Origin: Vagococcus acidifermentans
Lineage (GTDB): Bacteria; Bacillota; Bacilli; Lactobacillales; Vagococcaceae
DNA length: 64,000 nucleotides
Assembly: GCF_003987655.1 (NCBI RefSeq)
Contig: NZ_NGKC01000012.1
Coordinates: forward strand, 32,456 to 96,455
Reading direction: 5' to 3'
In this document: piece by piece, positions 26,419 through 36,611 of the stretch
Numbering within the stretch: position 1 is the stretch's first letter
Layout of the letters: each line of letters opens with the position of its first letter
Position numbers and translations under genes: made by a program
The notes under the pieces: generated by a model
Seen by the model: the letters and a program-made list of their open reading frames with translations, nothing else
What the model was told of the DNA's origin: nothing
The model's database searches: none

Positions 26419-27927
26419 TTACGCCTTGGCGGCAAGGCGGTTCCTTTCGTAACGGGTGAACAAAAGCCAGGCCACCAGAGCGAAGACGACAGGCCCGGCG
26501 ATTTGCCACAGCGTGTCTTTCCAAACTGGTCCATCATCCCTGAAGAGCGGCTCGATAATCGTGAACAGATTGGCAAAACCGACTAGAAATAAGACGATGG
26601 CAGTAGCCATAGTAGACTTTGTCGTAGTGTTGAAGACATTAAATGAGTGGTCCAGTGCTTTATTCCGTTTGAACGCGGGAAAAGCGCCAGCCAAGAAAAG
26701 ATAAGGAATCGTCATGGCCACGTTGGTCATCAGTGTCAGCACTTCAAAAAATTTCTGCGCCCCTTCACCGCCAAAGGAAATGATGGCGATGATAGCCACA
26801 ACCAGCAGACATTGGATCCACATTGCAGCAGCCGGCATGTTTTTGTCGTTATTCTGGGTCATTTTTTCCGGCCATAAGCCGCGGGGAGTTCCTTCGATAA
26901 TCGTTTTTAGCGGCGAATAAATCAATGTGAAAAATGCCCCGAGATAGGACAGGAACATCGACAAACCAGTAAAACGAGCGAACCAGGCGCCGATTGATGC
27001 AGCAGCAGATGCCGACAAACCCAAAGCATTGCCCAGCTCCAATCCCAGATTATTCATCAGTACATAAGTAATGTTGCCCAGCGTGACGCGTTCGCCGCTT
27101 AAAACGGTATCCCAGTTCGCGCTGGCTCCCCACAGCAAAATAGACAGGGCATAGCCGATAGAAATGATAAGGGCAGATAAAATAATCCCTTTCGGAAATG
27201 TTTTTTCGGCATTTTCCGTCTGGTCTACCAGCCCGCCGACCGCTTCCAGTCCGCCGTAAGCAAAAATTGCGAACACAAGAAAAGAGATAAGAGACAGCGG
27301 AGTGGTGAACGCCGGGTTTGGCGAGTGGATGAAACTGCTGATGCCTTCAATCGGCTGAGCAAAGTGCCCGCCGTTAAAAACAAGAATGACCAGACTGACG
27401 ATCAAAAGCACCACATTTAAAGACATCACCGCCAGCCCGCCGACAGACGTCACTTTTGTGATTTGATCCAAGCCCTGTGATGCCAGGAACGTCACGACAA
27501 TCATAAAGACAATTCCCAGTACACCGATGGTTTGCGTGGAGTTTAGACCAAACAGCGACCAGTCCAGCGTTTTGTCTGTAGCGGAAAAGAGTGTCGACAT
27601 GGGAATCCATACTTTGGCCGATATGCCCACCATCCAAATAACGTAGGCGGTGTACCACATAAACGTTCCGATAAACGCGTACTTCGGTCCGACGGATTGC
27701 TCCATCCAGGTGTACATGCCGCCTTTCTCATTTTTAAAGGAAGAACCGAACTCAGCCATCATCAATGCAAACGGAATGAAGAACAGTAGCGCTGCACCAA
27801 CATACCAGATGATTGCACCATAGCCCATCCGGTAAAAAGCGATAGGGGCATTAGCAAAACCGAAAACGGATGTAAAAATCATTAAAATAAGTCCGACCAG
27901 TGTCATTTTTTTGTGTTGTTTTGGCAT
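26419..27927 (-). CDS. yjeM: APC-family amino acid permease (YjeM-like)
   Basis: A 502-residue transporter with about 12 membrane helices. The start MPKQHKKMTLVGLILMIF and the segments FANAPIAFYRMGYGAIIWY and KGGMYTWMEQSVGPKYAFIGTFMWY resemble E. coli YjeM of the glutamate/GABA antiporter group. The substrate is unproven. ATG at 27927 follows AAAGGAGC by 8 bp; the longer frame to 28026 has no ribosome site. Single gene. The 370 bp upstream, shared with the divergent sorbitol operon, holds AAAACGTTTT (a weak cre-like core) at about 27950. Confidence 0.82.
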   Translation of the reverse strand: MPKQHKKMTLVGLILMIFTSVFGFANAPIAFYRMGYGAIIWYVGAALLFFIPFALMMAEFGSSFKNEKGGMYTWMEQSVGPKYAFIGTFMWYTAYVIWMVGISAKVWIPMSTLFSATDKTLDWSLFGLNSTQTIGVLGIVFMIVVTFLASQGLDQITKVTSVGGLAVMSLNVVLLIVSLVILVFNGGHFAQPIEGISSFIHSPNPAFTTPLSLISFLVFAIFAYGGLEAVGGLVDQTENAEKTFPKGIILSALIISIGYALSILLWGASANWDTVLSGERVTLGNITYVLMNNLGLELGNALGLSASAAASIGAWFARFTGLSMFLSYLGAFFTLIYSPLKTIIEGTPRGLWPEKMTQNNDKNMPAAAMWIQCLLVVAIIAIISFGGEGAQKFFEVLTLMTNVAMTIPYLFLAGAFPAFKRNKALDHSFNVFNTTTKSTMATAIVLFLVGFANLFTIIEPLFRDDGPVWKDTLWQIAGPVVFALVAWLLFTRYERNRLAAKA

Positions 27928-28098
27928 AAAAAAGCTCCTTTCTGACAATAAAACGTTTTCTTTAAAATGGTAAAATGCCGCTTTCCAGTCAAGTATAGTC
28001 CCTTCATGACACCGGAACAATAACATGACTAATTAGTTTTTGATTATGAGTCATTTTTTACCTGATTATCTTTCGGTGTTAATGAAACAAGCAGTGTT

Positions 28099-28127
28099 TT
28101 GACATGTAATGTTAAGAGACCGATGAT
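28099..28127 (+). promoter_or_regulatory. Promoter of the sorbitol operon
   Basis: A perfect TTGACA, 17 bp, GATGAT, giving a leader of about 165 nt with a small CGGAT/ATCCG hairpin (about 28218-28231). The poor -10 suits activation by the PRD regulator encoded in the operon. Confidence 0.5.
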
Positions 28128-28299
28128 TTTGCTCATTGCTTTTTAATGATGAATACATATCTCTCGTGTATCAAAAAAACTATCTGATAATTATTAATGC
28201 ACACTTTTTTTATTCACCGGATAAAAATCCGTATTAATTTCCAGCCGCCTACGGGCTATCATTGGAGTGTAAATAAAACGATATAGGAGCGATGATAGG

Positions 28300-29103
28300 A
28301 TGACAGATAATTGGCTGGCTATTTCTGGGAAAGTGGTGATTGTCACAGGCGGTTCATCAGGTATTGGCGAAAGTATTGTAGCGTCGCTGTTGGCACAAGG
28401 AGTACGTGTGGCAAATTTTGATGTAGCTGATAACGGCAAAGAAGATTCGAACTTAATGTTTGTCAATGTGGATGTTACAAACTCGCAGCAAATAGCTGAC
28501 GGGGTAAAACAAGTGCTTGCCGCATACGGTACCATTGACGGTCTAGTCAACAATGCGGGCATCAACATCCCGCGGCTGCTGGTGGACACGGCCGAACCTT
28601 TCGGGAAATACGAATTGTCGGAGGAAATATTCGACAAAATAACAGGTATCAATCAAAAAGGATTATTCTTGATGAGTCAGGCAGTCGGCAGGGTGTTAAC
28701 GGAAAAAGGCGACGGCGTGATTATCAATATGTCGTCGGAAAGCGGTCTGGAAGGGTCGGAAGGGCAAAGCTGTTATGCGGCAACTAAAGCAGCTGTCAAC
28801 AGTTTCACCCGTTCTTGGGCCAAAGAGCTGGGCAAAAAAAATGTGCGGGTCGTCGGTATCGCCCCCGGCATCATGGAAGAAACCGGCTTGCGGACGCTTG
28901 CCTATGAAGAAGCGCTGGCTTATACACGGGGCATGACGGTTGAGGAACTGCGCGCCGGTTACAGTAAGACGAGCACCATTCCGCTAGGACGCAGCGGCCG
29001 GTTAGCGGAAGTAGCAGATTTGGTGTGTTATTATTTATCGGACCGCTCCAGCTATATTACAGGTGTGACGACTAATGTTGCGGGGGGGAAAACGAGAGGA
29101 TAG
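28300..29103 (+). CDS. srlD: Sorbitol-6-phosphate 2-dehydrogenase (SDR family)
   Basis: A 267-residue short-chain dehydrogenase with the NAD-binding TGGSSGIGES, structural NNAG, catalytic Ser in NMSSESG and YxxxK in CYAATKAAV. In gut/srl operons this enzyme oxidises sorbitol 6-phosphate to fructose 6-phosphate. It is followed directly by a PRD regulator, gutM and the glucitol PTS genes, which fixes the role. The order dehydrogenase-regulator-gutM-PTS is the one found in lactobacilli and streptococci. Confidence 0.92.
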   Translation: MTDNWLAISGKVVIVTGGSSGIGESIVASLLAQGVRVANFDVADNGKEDSNLMFVNVDVTNSQQIADGVKQVLAAYGTIDGLVNNAGINIPRLLVDTAEPFGKYELSEEIFDKITGINQKGLFLMSQAVGRVLTEKGDGVIINMSSESGLEGSEGQSCYAATKAAVNSFTRSWAKELGKKNVRVVGIAPGIMEETGLRTLAYEEALAYTRGMTVEELRAGYSKTSTIPLGRSGRLAEVADLVCYYLSDRSSYITGVTTNVAGGKTRG

Positions 29104-29121
29104 AGAACAGGAGGTAGCCAA

Positions 29122-30975
29122 GTGGCGATTGTCAATCGCTGGTATCAAATTTTAAACTTGCTGGTCTTGCATGATACGTTATCTACAGACCAGATGAAAG
29201 AGATTATTCATGTGAGCGACCAGACGCTGAAAAAGGACATACGTCTTCTGAATGAACAAATTCAGGGATATGCCCACATCAACGAGGTGAACAAAAGTTA
29301 TCAGCTGGTTATCGATAAATATGATTCGTTTTTCGACATCATGGAAGGCAGTCTTAAAGGGGAAAGCGACTTTAATTCTTCAAATAAGCGGGCGGCCTAC
29401 ATTCTGAAACGATTGATAGAAAGCGACACGTATGTGCTGATTGATGATTTGTCGGATGAGGTGGGTGTCAGCCGCAGCACGGTCAACAAGGATTTGAAAG
29501 AGGTCAAAAGAATCAGCAATACTTACAGTGTCGACGTTGTAGGGACGCCGAACAAGGGACTGATTCTGGAAGGAAACGAACTGGAACTGCGTTTGATTTA
29601 TCTGAATCATGTGATTGATTATTTTCCTGAAAAGCAGCTGCCGCAAGCGGTGACTGACTTGATTGAAGCTTATTGCGAGGAGCAGCTGCTGGAGAAAACG
29701 ATTTGTGCAAAATGGAAAAAGGTGGTGTGCATCACGCTGAACCGCATTCTCAGCGGGCGGCCGATGACACGGGAAATCCAGCACTACACGAACTATCAGC
29801 TGGAAACCGAAGCGTTCTTGTCATTTATCTGCGAACTGGAAACAGGGCAGCGTCTGTCTTTGGGACAGTATGACATCGATTTTATCAGTTTTCCGCTCAA
29901 CATCAGCAACACAGGAACTGTTGAAAAACAATACATCAATGAGTCCTTTGTCCGGAGTTTGTTCGATGCAATGATGGTCAAGGTCAGAGAAGTCGCTCTT
30001 TTAGAGATAGATGAAGAAAAACTCTATCAGAATTTATACTTCCATCTCTCTTATTTGCTCAATCGGCTGATTTTCCACTTTGAGACGTATGATTATTTTT
30101 ATGGTGAAATTGAAAAAAATTACCCGTTTGCTTACGAATTGGCAAAAGTCGCCATGCGGGAGTTATGCCGCAAGATTGAGCGGCAGCCGACTGCTGTGGA
30201 AACAAGCTACTTGGCAGTTTATTTCGAATTATCGCTCAGAGAGCAGGAAAGTAAACAGGAGAAGGAAATTGCCATTGTCTGCAATACAGGCAAAGGGACA
30301 GCCACTTTGATTCACCAGCAGATTCAGACCGTCTTGGGACCGGATATCCGGATTGCCCAGTACACTGAGTCTGAATATGAAAAGCAGGACATGGACCGTT
30401 ACTTTGCTATTTTTACAACGATTCCGCTGAAAAATATCAAAGAAGGTACACCGGTCATCCGTCTGACCAACTTGTTCAATGATGAATGGCTGCAAATGGA
30501 GTGGCAGCGTGTTCGAAAATCAAGACAGCTGGATTTTTCATCAGTTGTTTTCCGTGTGGCACATTTGACTCCTGAAAAGTCGTATGAGCTGCATTTGACC
30601 AGCATGGTCAGCGAACTGGAAGAAGCGCAGCTGGTGGACGAAAACTTCGGGAAACGCATATTTTACCGTGAAACACAGCAGACGACTGTTTTCAGCAACG
30701 GCGTGGCGTTCCCTCACGCGCTGAATGAGGCACATCAGGAAATTGTTTTTTTTCTCGGCATCTTGCCGGATACACTGCAGACGCCTGATGGGGATATCCA
30801 GCTGATATTTTTGGTAGGCATCCCGAATCAAATGAGCGACGGCGTGGAAGCGGAATTGCTGAATCTTTACAACAGCATGTTAAAGATTGCATCAGACAGC
30901 CGTCTTCGTCACATGCTGAAACGGATCGGCACGGGCCGGGAACTGATGGATTGGATGAAAGAAGAGGTATTATAA
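29122..30975 (+). CDS. gutR: Sorbitol operon PRD transcriptional regulator (GutR/SorR type)
   Basis: A 617-residue regulator with two N-terminal helix-turn-helix segments (LSTDQMKEIIHVSDQTLKKDI; VLIDDLSDEVGVSRSTVNKDL), two PRD domains, an EIIB-like domain starting at AIVCNTGKGTATLIH with its cysteine, and an EIIA-like domain with phospho-His in AFPHALNE. It controls the sorbitol operon through PTS phosphorylation. GTG start behind AGGAGGTAGCCA. The gutM gene begins 1 bp after its stop. Confidence 0.88.
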   Translation: MAIVNRWYQILNLLVLHDTLSTDQMKEIIHVSDQTLKKDIRLLNEQIQGYAHINEVNKSYQLVIDKYDSFFDIMEGSLKGESDFNSSNKRAAYILKRLIESDTYVLIDDLSDEVGVSRSTVNKDLKEVKRISNTYSVDVVGTPNKGLILEGNELELRLIYLNHVIDYFPEKQLPQAVTDLIEAYCEEQLLEKTICAKWKKVVCITLNRILSGRPMTREIQHYTNYQLETEAFLSFICELETGQRLSLGQYDIDFISFPLNISNTGTVEKQYINESFVRSLFDAMMVKVREVALLEIDEEKLYQNLYFHLSYLLNRLIFHFETYDYFYGEIEKNYPFAYELAKVAMRELCRKIERQPTAVETSYLAVYFELSLREQESKQEKEIAIVCNTGKGTATLIHQQIQTVLGPDIRIAQYTESEYEKQDMDRYFAIFTTIPLKNIKEGTPVIRLTNLFNDEWLQMEWQRVRKSRQLDFSSVVFRVAHLTPEKSYELHLTSMVSELEEAQLVDENFGKRIFYRETQQTTVFSNGVAFPHALNEAHQEIVFFLGILPDTLQTPDGDIQLIFLVGIPNQMSDGVEAELLNLYNSMLKIASDSRLRHMLKRIGTGRELMDWMKEEVL

Positions 30976-30976
30976 C

Positions 30977-31462
30977 ATGAATGCTATTTATGTATTGGGG
31001 GCACTCGTATTAGGCGCCTACATTTTACAAGTTATTTTTGGATTGAAACAAATCAAACATTTTAATGCCGTGTACCAAATGCTGAGACGTCAAGGCAAAG
31101 TCGCTATCGGCCGCTATGCAGGCAAAATCAAAGCGGGCACGATCGTCATGTTTGCAGTGGATGAAGAGGGCATCATCATTGAGGCTGTTAAAATGCAAGG
31201 CGTGACCGTCATGGCAAAGTTCAAACGGATGCCGAGGTATCTCCATCTGGCTATCGAGTCGCTGACACCCGATCATGAAGTAGTCAAGCAGGAAAACAAA
31301 TTGATGAGACGGACTATCGCCAATGCCAGAGAAATCTACCTGCGGGTGCAGGCGGGCGACTACCGCGAAGAAACACCGCCGTCGCCGTTTGCGTCACTGG
31401 CGCTGCACATAAAAATTTGGATGAACAGAGTACAAACAACATTAAAAAGAGGTGTGGAATAA
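30977..31462 (+). CDS. gutM: Glucitol operon activator GutM
   Basis: A 161-residue protein with one N-terminal membrane helix (NAIYVLGALVLGAYILQVIFG) and the GutM domain (VYQMLRRQGKVAIGRYAGKIKAGTIVMFAVDEEG). GutM is needed with GutR for full expression of sorbitol genes; its biochemical role is not settled. Its TAA overlaps the ATG of the EIIC gene (TAATG). Confidence 0.9.
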   Translation: MNAIYVLGALVLGAYILQVIFGLKQIKHFNAVYQMLRRQGKVAIGRYAGKIKAGTIVMFAVDEEGIIIEAVKMQGVTVMAKFKRMPRYLHLAIESLTPDHEVVKQENKLMRRTIANAREIYLRVQAGDYREETPPSPFASLALHIKIWMNRVQTTLKRGVE

Positions 31463-32016
31463 TGAGTTATGTAACAAAATTTGCAGAAGGTTTTATGGGT
31501 TTATTCCAAGAAGGAGCCCAGACCTTTATCGGCTGGATGACCAGTATTGTCCCAGTCGTCTTGATGTTGATGGTTCTGATGAATACGATCATCGCATTTT
31601 TAGGGGAAGAACGAATGACCAAAGTGGCCAAAGCGTCCTCCAACAATCCCGTGACACGTTATCTTGTGCTGCCTTTCCTGTCGGCATTCATGCTGGGCAA
31701 CCCAATGTCGTTTACGATGGCACGTTTCTTGCCGGAGTACTATAAACCAAGCTACTATGCCTCACAAGCGCAATTCTGTCACACAAGCAACGGTGTTTTC
31801 CCCCACATCAACCCGGGCGAACTGTTCGTCTGGTTGGGAATTGCTCAAGGTGTGGAACAGCTCGGACTGAACACGATGGACTTGGCGATTCGTTACATGC
31901 TGGTCGGTATAGTCATGAATTTCGTCGGCGGCTGGGTGACTGACTTTACAACCGCTTATGTGTGCAAACAGCAAGGTATCGAATTAAGCAAGACAATCAA
32001 GCTTGCTGTGGACTAG
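31462..32016 (+). CDS. srlA: PTS glucitol/sorbitol EIIC component
   Basis: A 184-residue membrane protein equal to E. coli SrlA (GutA). It has SYVTKFAEGFMGLFQEGAQTF at the start and LGNPMSFTMARFLPEYYKPSYYASQAQFCHTSNGVFPHINPGE, the family-diagnostic block. ATG at 31462 overlaps the gutM stop with GAGGTG upstream; a longer frame from 31417 reads back into gutM and is rejected. It forms the membrane domain with the split EIIBC protein that follows. Confidence 0.93.
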   Translation: MSYVTKFAEGFMGLFQEGAQTFIGWMTSIVPVVLMLMVLMNTIIAFLGEERMTKVAKASSNNPVTRYLVLPFLSAFMLGNPMSFTMARFLPEYYKPSYYASQAQFCHTSNGVFPHINPGELFVWLGIAQGVEQLGLNTMDLAIRYMLVGIVMNFVGGWVTDFTTAYVCKQQGIELSKTIKLAVD

Positions 32017-32034
32017 GAAAGAGGAGGAGAAACA

Positions 32035-33036
32035 ATGACTTATCGTAGTATCATTATCAAAAAAGGCAGCGGCGGTTATGGCGGACCATTGAAAATCACG
32101 CCGACAGAAGAGAAACACAAATTCATTTATGTGACCGGCGGCGGCGAAAAACCGCAAATCGTCGACAAGATTGTTGAACTGACAGGGATGGAAGCGGTGA
32201 ACGGCTTTAAAACATCCATTCCGGATGATGAGATTGCATTAGCGATTATCGACTGCGGCGGGACATTACGCTGCGGCATCTATCCGAAAAAAGGTATCCC
32301 GACCATCAACATTGTGCCGACAGGAAAAAGCGGCCCGCTGGCACAGTACATCACAGAAGACATTTACGTGTCGGCAGTGGGACTGAATCAAATTTCGTTA
32401 AGCGACGATTCGGAAGATATCCCGGTGGCCGGAAGAGAACAGGATAAAACCGAGAAAAAATATACTTACAGCACAGACAAAAAAATCACCGAACAGCGGG
32501 CGGAGCAAAACAGCTTCATCGCTAAAATCGGGATGGGAGCAGGGAAAGTCGTTGCCACGTTCAACCAGTCTGCCCGTGAAGGGGTTCAGACGATGCTTAA
32601 CACAGTTATTCCGTTTATGGCGTTTGTGTCACTGCTGATCGGGATTATTCAAGGGTCGGGCATCGGGAATGTGTTTGCCAAAGTTATGACACCCCTTGCT
32701 GGGACTGGTGTCGGTCTGGTCATCATCGGCTTTATTTGTTCATTGCCGTTCTTGTCGCCGCTGTTGGGACCGGGCGCTGTGATTGCGCAGGTTATCGGGA
32801 CACTGATCGGTGTTGAAATCGGCAGAGGCAATATTCCGCCGCACTTGGCATTGCCGGCATTGTTTGCTATCAACACGCAAAATGCCTGTGACTTTATTCC
32901 TGTTGGACTTGGTCTGGAAGAAGCCGAAGCTGAAACAGTTGAAGTCGGTGTGCCTTCAGTACTGTATTCACGTTTCTTAAATGGTGTACCGCGTGTGCTG
33001 GTTGCTTGGCTTGCCAGTATCGGGTTGTACCGTTAA
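32035..33036 (+). CDS. srlE: PTS glucitol/sorbitol EIIBC component
   Basis: A 333-residue fusion. The EIIB part (residues about 1-150) holds [12 protein letters not shown] and GKIVYVTGGG-like [16 protein letters not shown], with Cys about 82 in [19 protein letters not shown] as candidate phospho-site. The membrane part contains [21 protein letters not shown] and [32 protein letters not shown] precedes the ATG. It phosphorylates sorbitol to sorbitol 6-phosphate as it enters. Confidence 0.92.
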   Translation: MTYRSIIIKKGSGGYGGPLKITPTEEKHKFIYVTGGGEKPQIVDKIVELTGMEAVNGFKTSIPDDEIALAIIDCGGTLRCGIYPKKGIPTINIVPTGKSGPLAQYITEDIYVSAVGLNQISLSDDSEDIPVAGREQDKTEKKYTYSTDKKITEQRAEQNSFIAKIGMGAGKVVATFNQSAREGVQTMLNTVIPFMAFVSLLIGIIQGSGIGNVFAKVMTPLAGTGVGLVIIGFICSLPFLSPLLGPGAVIAQVIGTLIGVEIGRGNIPPHLALPALFAINTQNACDFIPVGLGLEEAEAETVEVGVPSVLYSRFLNGVPRVLVAWLASIGLYR

Positions 33037-33060
33037 TAGATTAATTGAGGAGGGATGACA

Positions 33061-33417
33061 TTGTCCGTTTATCATACAACTGTCACACATATTGGTTCAG
33101 AAGCTGCCTTATTCAAAGAGGAGAAGATGATTATTCTGTTTGGCAAAGATGCCCCTGAGTCGCTGGCGGATTACTGCTACAATATTGATGTGAACCGTGT
33201 TCATTCAGATATCTTGCCGGGGATGACCATACAGTTTGACGATAGGGCATACCGTGTGACGGCTGTTGGTGAGGTAGCTGCAAAAAATTTAGCATCTCTG
33301 GGTCATGTCACCATCAAGTTCAATGGCAATGACGAAGCAGAGCTTCCCGGGACGATTCACGTGGAAGCACTGGCACTGCCGGAAATAGTTGTTGGCACAC
33401 ACATTTCAATCGACTGA
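33061..33417 (+). CDS. srlB: PTS glucitol/sorbitol EIIA component
   Basis: A 118-residue EIIA of the glucitol family, matching E. coli SrlB in its end block VTAVGEVAAKNLASLGHVTIKFNGNDEAELPGTIHVE. The TTG at 33061 is preferred over ATG at 33055 because GAGGAGGG abuts the ATG but is 6 bp from the TTG, and it gives the SrlB-like start SVYHTTVTHIG. Last gene of the operon. Confidence 0.9.
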   Translation: MSVYHTTVTHIGSEAALFKEEKMIILFGKDAPESLADYCYNIDVNRVHSDILPGMTIQFDDRAYRVTAVGEVAAKNLASLGHVTIKFNGNDEAELPGTIHVEALALPEIVVGTHISID

Positions 33418-33430
33418 TAAGAGACAAAAG

Positions 33431-33467
33431 AAAAAACGTTTGAAGATATTATTCTTCAAACGTTTTT
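33431..33467. terminator. Bidirectional terminator between sorbitol and nrd operons
   Basis: AAAAACGTTTGAAG pairs with CTTCAAACGTTTTT around an AT loop, shared by the two convergent operons. Confidence 0.92.
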
Positions 33468-33470
33468 CAT

Positions 33471-34439
33471 TTATTCCATCCCAATCAGGTAATCGTCATC
33501 GGACATGGCTTCCACATTGCCAAGCAAGTAGCCGTTGCCCACTTGCGAGAAGAAGTCGTGGTTGCTTGTGCCGGTGGACAAACCATTCATCACGATCGGG
33601 TTGACGTCATTGGCCGTATCCGGGAAGAGCGGGTCCATGCCGAGGTTCATTAAGGCCTTATTGGCATTGTAGCGCAGGAAGGTCTTGACTTCCTCAGTCC
33701 AGCCCAGCTCATCATACAACAGCTCGGTGTATTTTTCTTCGTTCTCATACAATTCAAACAACAGAGTATACATCCAGTCCTTCATCGCTTCCTGTTCTTC
33801 CTCGGGCAGTTCGTTGTAGCCCAGCTGGAATTTGTAGCCGATGTAAGTACCGTGCACAGATTCATCGCGGATAATCAGCTTGATGATTTCTGCCACATTC
33901 GCCAATTTATTGTTTCCAAGATAGTACAAAGGTGTATAAAAACCTGAATAGAACAGGAATGTTTCCAGATAAACACTGGCGACCTTCTTTTCCAGAGGGG
34001 TACCGTTCTTGTATATTTCATTGATGATTTCTGCTTTTTTCTGCAAGTACTCATTGGTATTGGTCCACTGGAAAATATCATCAATTTCCGCTTTGGTGTT
34101 CAATGTGCTGAAAATCGACGAATAACTTTTCGCATGCACAGATTCCATGAATTGGATATTGTTAAACACTGCTTCTTCATGGGGAGTGCGCACATCGTTG
34201 CGAAGCTGGTCAATACCGCTTTCCGATTGAACGGTATCCAGCAGGGTCAGCCCGCCGAACACGTAGCCGACAGTCTGTTTCTCCAGTTCGGACAGTGTCC
34301 GCCAATCATCCAAGTCGTTTGACAAGGGAATCCGTGTGTCGAGCCAGAACTGCTCTGTCAGTTTTTCCCATGTGGATTTATCAATCATGTCTTCAATTTC
34401 GTTCCAGTTAATGGCCTTGTAGTACGTCTTACTCACCAT
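33471..34439 (-). CDS. nrdF: Class Ib ribonucleotide reductase beta subunit
   Basis: A 322-residue radical-generating subunit. The metal ligands lie in TLLDTVQSE, FMESVHAKSYSSIF (Glu, His), YLETFLFYSGFYTP (Glu and radical Tyr region) and IIRDESVHGTYIGYKFQ (Glu, His). It builds the tyrosyl radical, usually on a dimanganese site activated by NrdI. The second of two adjacent ATGs is chosen because GAGAGGAG is then 5 bp away. Last gene of nrdHIEF. Confidence 0.95.
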   Translation of the reverse strand: MVSKTYYKAINWNEIEDMIDKSTWEKLTEQFWLDTRIPLSNDLDDWRTLSELEKQTVGYVFGGLTLLDTVQSESGIDQLRNDVRTPHEEAVFNNIQFMESVHAKSYSSIFSTLNTKAEIDDIFQWTNTNEYLQKKAEIINEIYKNGTPLEKKVASVYLETFLFYSGFYTPLYYLGNNKLANVAEIIKLIIRDESVHGTYIGYKFQLGYNELPEEEQEAMKDWMYTLLFELYENEEKYTELLYDELGWTEEVKTFLRYNANKALMNLGMDPLFPDTANDVNPIVMNGLSTGTSNHDFFSQVGNGYLLGNVEAMSDDDYLIGME

Positions 34440-34451
34440 CATTCTCCTCTC

Positions 34452-36611
34452 TTAAATCACACAGCTTTCGCAAGCGTTGCTGCCGATTTCCTCCGCATCG
34501 TCGGTAAAGGTGCGCACATAGTAAATTGACTTGATTCCTTTATGGAATGCGTAGTGGCGCAAAATATTCAAATCTCTGGTAGATTGCTTGGAGCTGGTTT
34601 TCCACTCGTAGATGCCTTCCGGCATATCAGAGCGCATAAACAGCGTCAGGCTCATGCCCTGGTCCACGTGTTTTTGTGCAGCCGCATAAACATCAATGAC
34701 TTTGCGCATATCCATGTCATAAGCAGATGTGTAATAAGGCAGCGTGTCATTGGACAAATACGGAGCCGGGTAATAAATTTTACCGATTTTTTTCTCTTGG
34801 CGTTCTTCAATCATCCGTGTAATCGGATGGATGCTGGCACTCGTGTCATTAATATAAGAAATAGAGCCGTTCGGCGCGACCGCCAAGCGGTTTTGGTGAT
34901 AGAGGCCGTCTTTCTGGACTGCTTGCTTCAATTCTTCCCAGTCTTGCTTGGTCGGCAGGAAGATACCGTCAAACAATGCCTTAACGCGTTCGAACTTCGG
35001 TGAAAAGTCCTCCGTCACATAAGTATCGAAATAAGACCCGTTGGCATAATCGGATTTGTCAAAATTATGGAACGTCTGGCCGGTCTCTTTGGCAATCTGA
35101 TGACTTTCAACCAGCGTCCAGTAATTCAGCAGCATGAAATAAGTATTCGTGAAATCAATCGACTCCGGCGACCCGTATGCCATTTGATTTTTTGCAAAGT
35201 AAGTGTGCAGTCCCATCGCGCCCAGACCAATCGTATGGTTCAGACGGTTGCCGTTTTGAATAGAAGGGACCACCTCAATGTCGGAAGCATCCGTTACGAA
35301 AGTCAGCGCCCGCGTCATCGCACGCACGGATTTGCCGAAGTCCGGGCTTTCCATCAAGTTGACAATGTTAGTCGAACCGAGGTTGCAGGAGATGTCGGTC
35401 CCTAGTGTGTCAAATTCCTGCCGGTCATTAATCACGGACGGCTCCTGTACTTGCAAAATTTCAGAGCAGAGGTTGCTCATGATGATTTTGCCGTAAACAG
35501 GGTTGGCACGGTTCGCTGTGTCAATGTTGATGATATACGGATAACCGGATTCCTGCTGCAATTTGCTGATTTCAGTTTCCAGATAGCGTGCACTGATTTT
35601 ACGCTTGCGGATTTTCGGGTTTGCCACCAGCTTGTCATATTCTTCTGTGATATCAACGTAAGAAAACGGCACGCCGTATTCGCGTTCGATGCTGTATGGG
35701 CTGAATAAGTACATGTCCTCATTTTTTCGAGCCAGTTCATAAAATTTATCAGGCACCACCAGACCAAGGGACAGTGTTTTCACACGGATTTTCTCATCCG
35801 CATTTTCTTTTTTAGTGGATAAAAACATCTCGATATCCGGGTGGAACACATTCAAGTAAACGACGCCTGCTCCTTGACGCTGCCCCAGCTGATTGCTGTA
35901 GCTGAAGCTGTCTTCAAACAGTTTCATGACAGGCACCACACCGCTTGCCGCTCCTTCATACCCTTTAATCGGTGCACCTGCTTCGCGCAAGTTTGACAGG
36001 GAAATGCCCACGCCGCCGCCGATACGGGAGAGTTGAAGCGCACTGTTGACTGACCGTCCGATGCTGTTCATGTCATCTGTTACCTGAATCAGGAAACAAG
36101 AAACCAGCTCCCCGCGTCGTTTTCTGCCGGCGTTAAGGAACGACGGCGTTGCCGGCTGGTAGCGCTGATGAATCATTTCGTCAGCCAAAGTCATGGCCAG
36201 TTCTTCATTACCGTCTGCAAAATAGAGTGCATTGAAAGCCACACGGTCTTCATATGATTCCAGATATTCGGTGCCGTCATTGCTTTTCAGCGCGTACTGC
36301 GAATAAAATTTGTAAGCAGCCATAAACGATTTGAATTGAAAATCTTGTTTATCCAGAAAGTCATAAAGTGAGGCAATGAAGCTCATCTTATACTTTTTAA
36401 TAAAGTCTTCCTCAATATAGTCTTGTTCGATTAAATAGGTGATTTTTTCCTCAACGGACCCGAAGCGGCGGGTATTCGGCTCGACATTCTCCTTGAAAAA
36501 AGCAGCCAGCGCCTCCTTGTCTTTATGCAACGGGATTTGGTCATTGACCGGTCTATTTATTTCATTATTCAATTTAAAATAACTGACATCAGTTAGTTCT
36601 TTCAGACTCAA
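34452..36611 (-). CDS. nrdE: Class Ib ribonucleotide reductase alpha subunit
   Basis: A 719-residue catalytic subunit. It starts SLKELTDVSYFKLNNEINRPV, has ELVSCFLIQVTDDMNSIGRSVNSALQLSRIGGGVGI with the substrate-site cysteine, the NLCSEI radical-site block, and the C-terminal CESCVI pair that is re-reduced by NrdH. It makes all four dNDPs. The TTG at 36611 gives the usual family start; a GTG 6 bp upstream is equally possible. It overlaps nrdI by about 20 bp. Confidence 0.95.
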   Translation of the reverse strand: MSLKELTDVSYFKLNNEINRPVNDQIPLHKDKEALAAFFKENVEPNTRRFGSVEEKITYLIEQDYIEEDFIKKYKMSFIASLYDFLDKQDFQFKSFMAAYKFYSQYALKSNDGTEYLESYEDRVAFNALYFADGNEELAMTLADEMIHQRYQPATPSFLNAGRKRRGELVSCFLIQVTDDMNSIGRSVNSALQLSRIGGGVGISLSNLREAGAPIKGYEGAASGVVPVMKLFEDSFSYSNQLGQRQGAGVVYLNVFHPDIEMFLSTKKENADEKIRVKTLSLGLVVPDKFYELARKNEDMYLFSPYSIEREYGVPFSYVDITEEYDKLVANPKIRKRKISARYLETEISKLQQESGYPYIINIDTANRANPVYGKIIMSNLCSEILQVQEPSVINDRQEFDTLGTDISCNLGSTNIVNLMESPDFGKSVRAMTRALTFVTDASDIEVVPSIQNGNRLNHTIGLGAMGLHTYFAKNQMAYGSPESIDFTNTYFMLLNYWTLVESHQIAKETGQTFHNFDKSDYANGSYFDTYVTEDFSPKFERVKALFDGIFLPTKQDWEELKQAVQKDGLYHQNRLAVAPNGSISYINDTSASIHPITRMIEERQEKKIGKIYYPAPYLSNDTLPYYTSAYDMDMRKVIDVYAAAQKHVDQGMSLTLFMRSDMPEGIYEWKTSSKQSTRDLNILRHYAFHKGIKSIYYVRTFTDDAEEIGSNACESCVI

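Noticed and set aside
27947..27964. cre-like AAAACGTTTT upstream of the YjeM-like gene
   Set aside because: Symmetric core is good, but outer TG/CA bases are missing on both sides; too weak to call.
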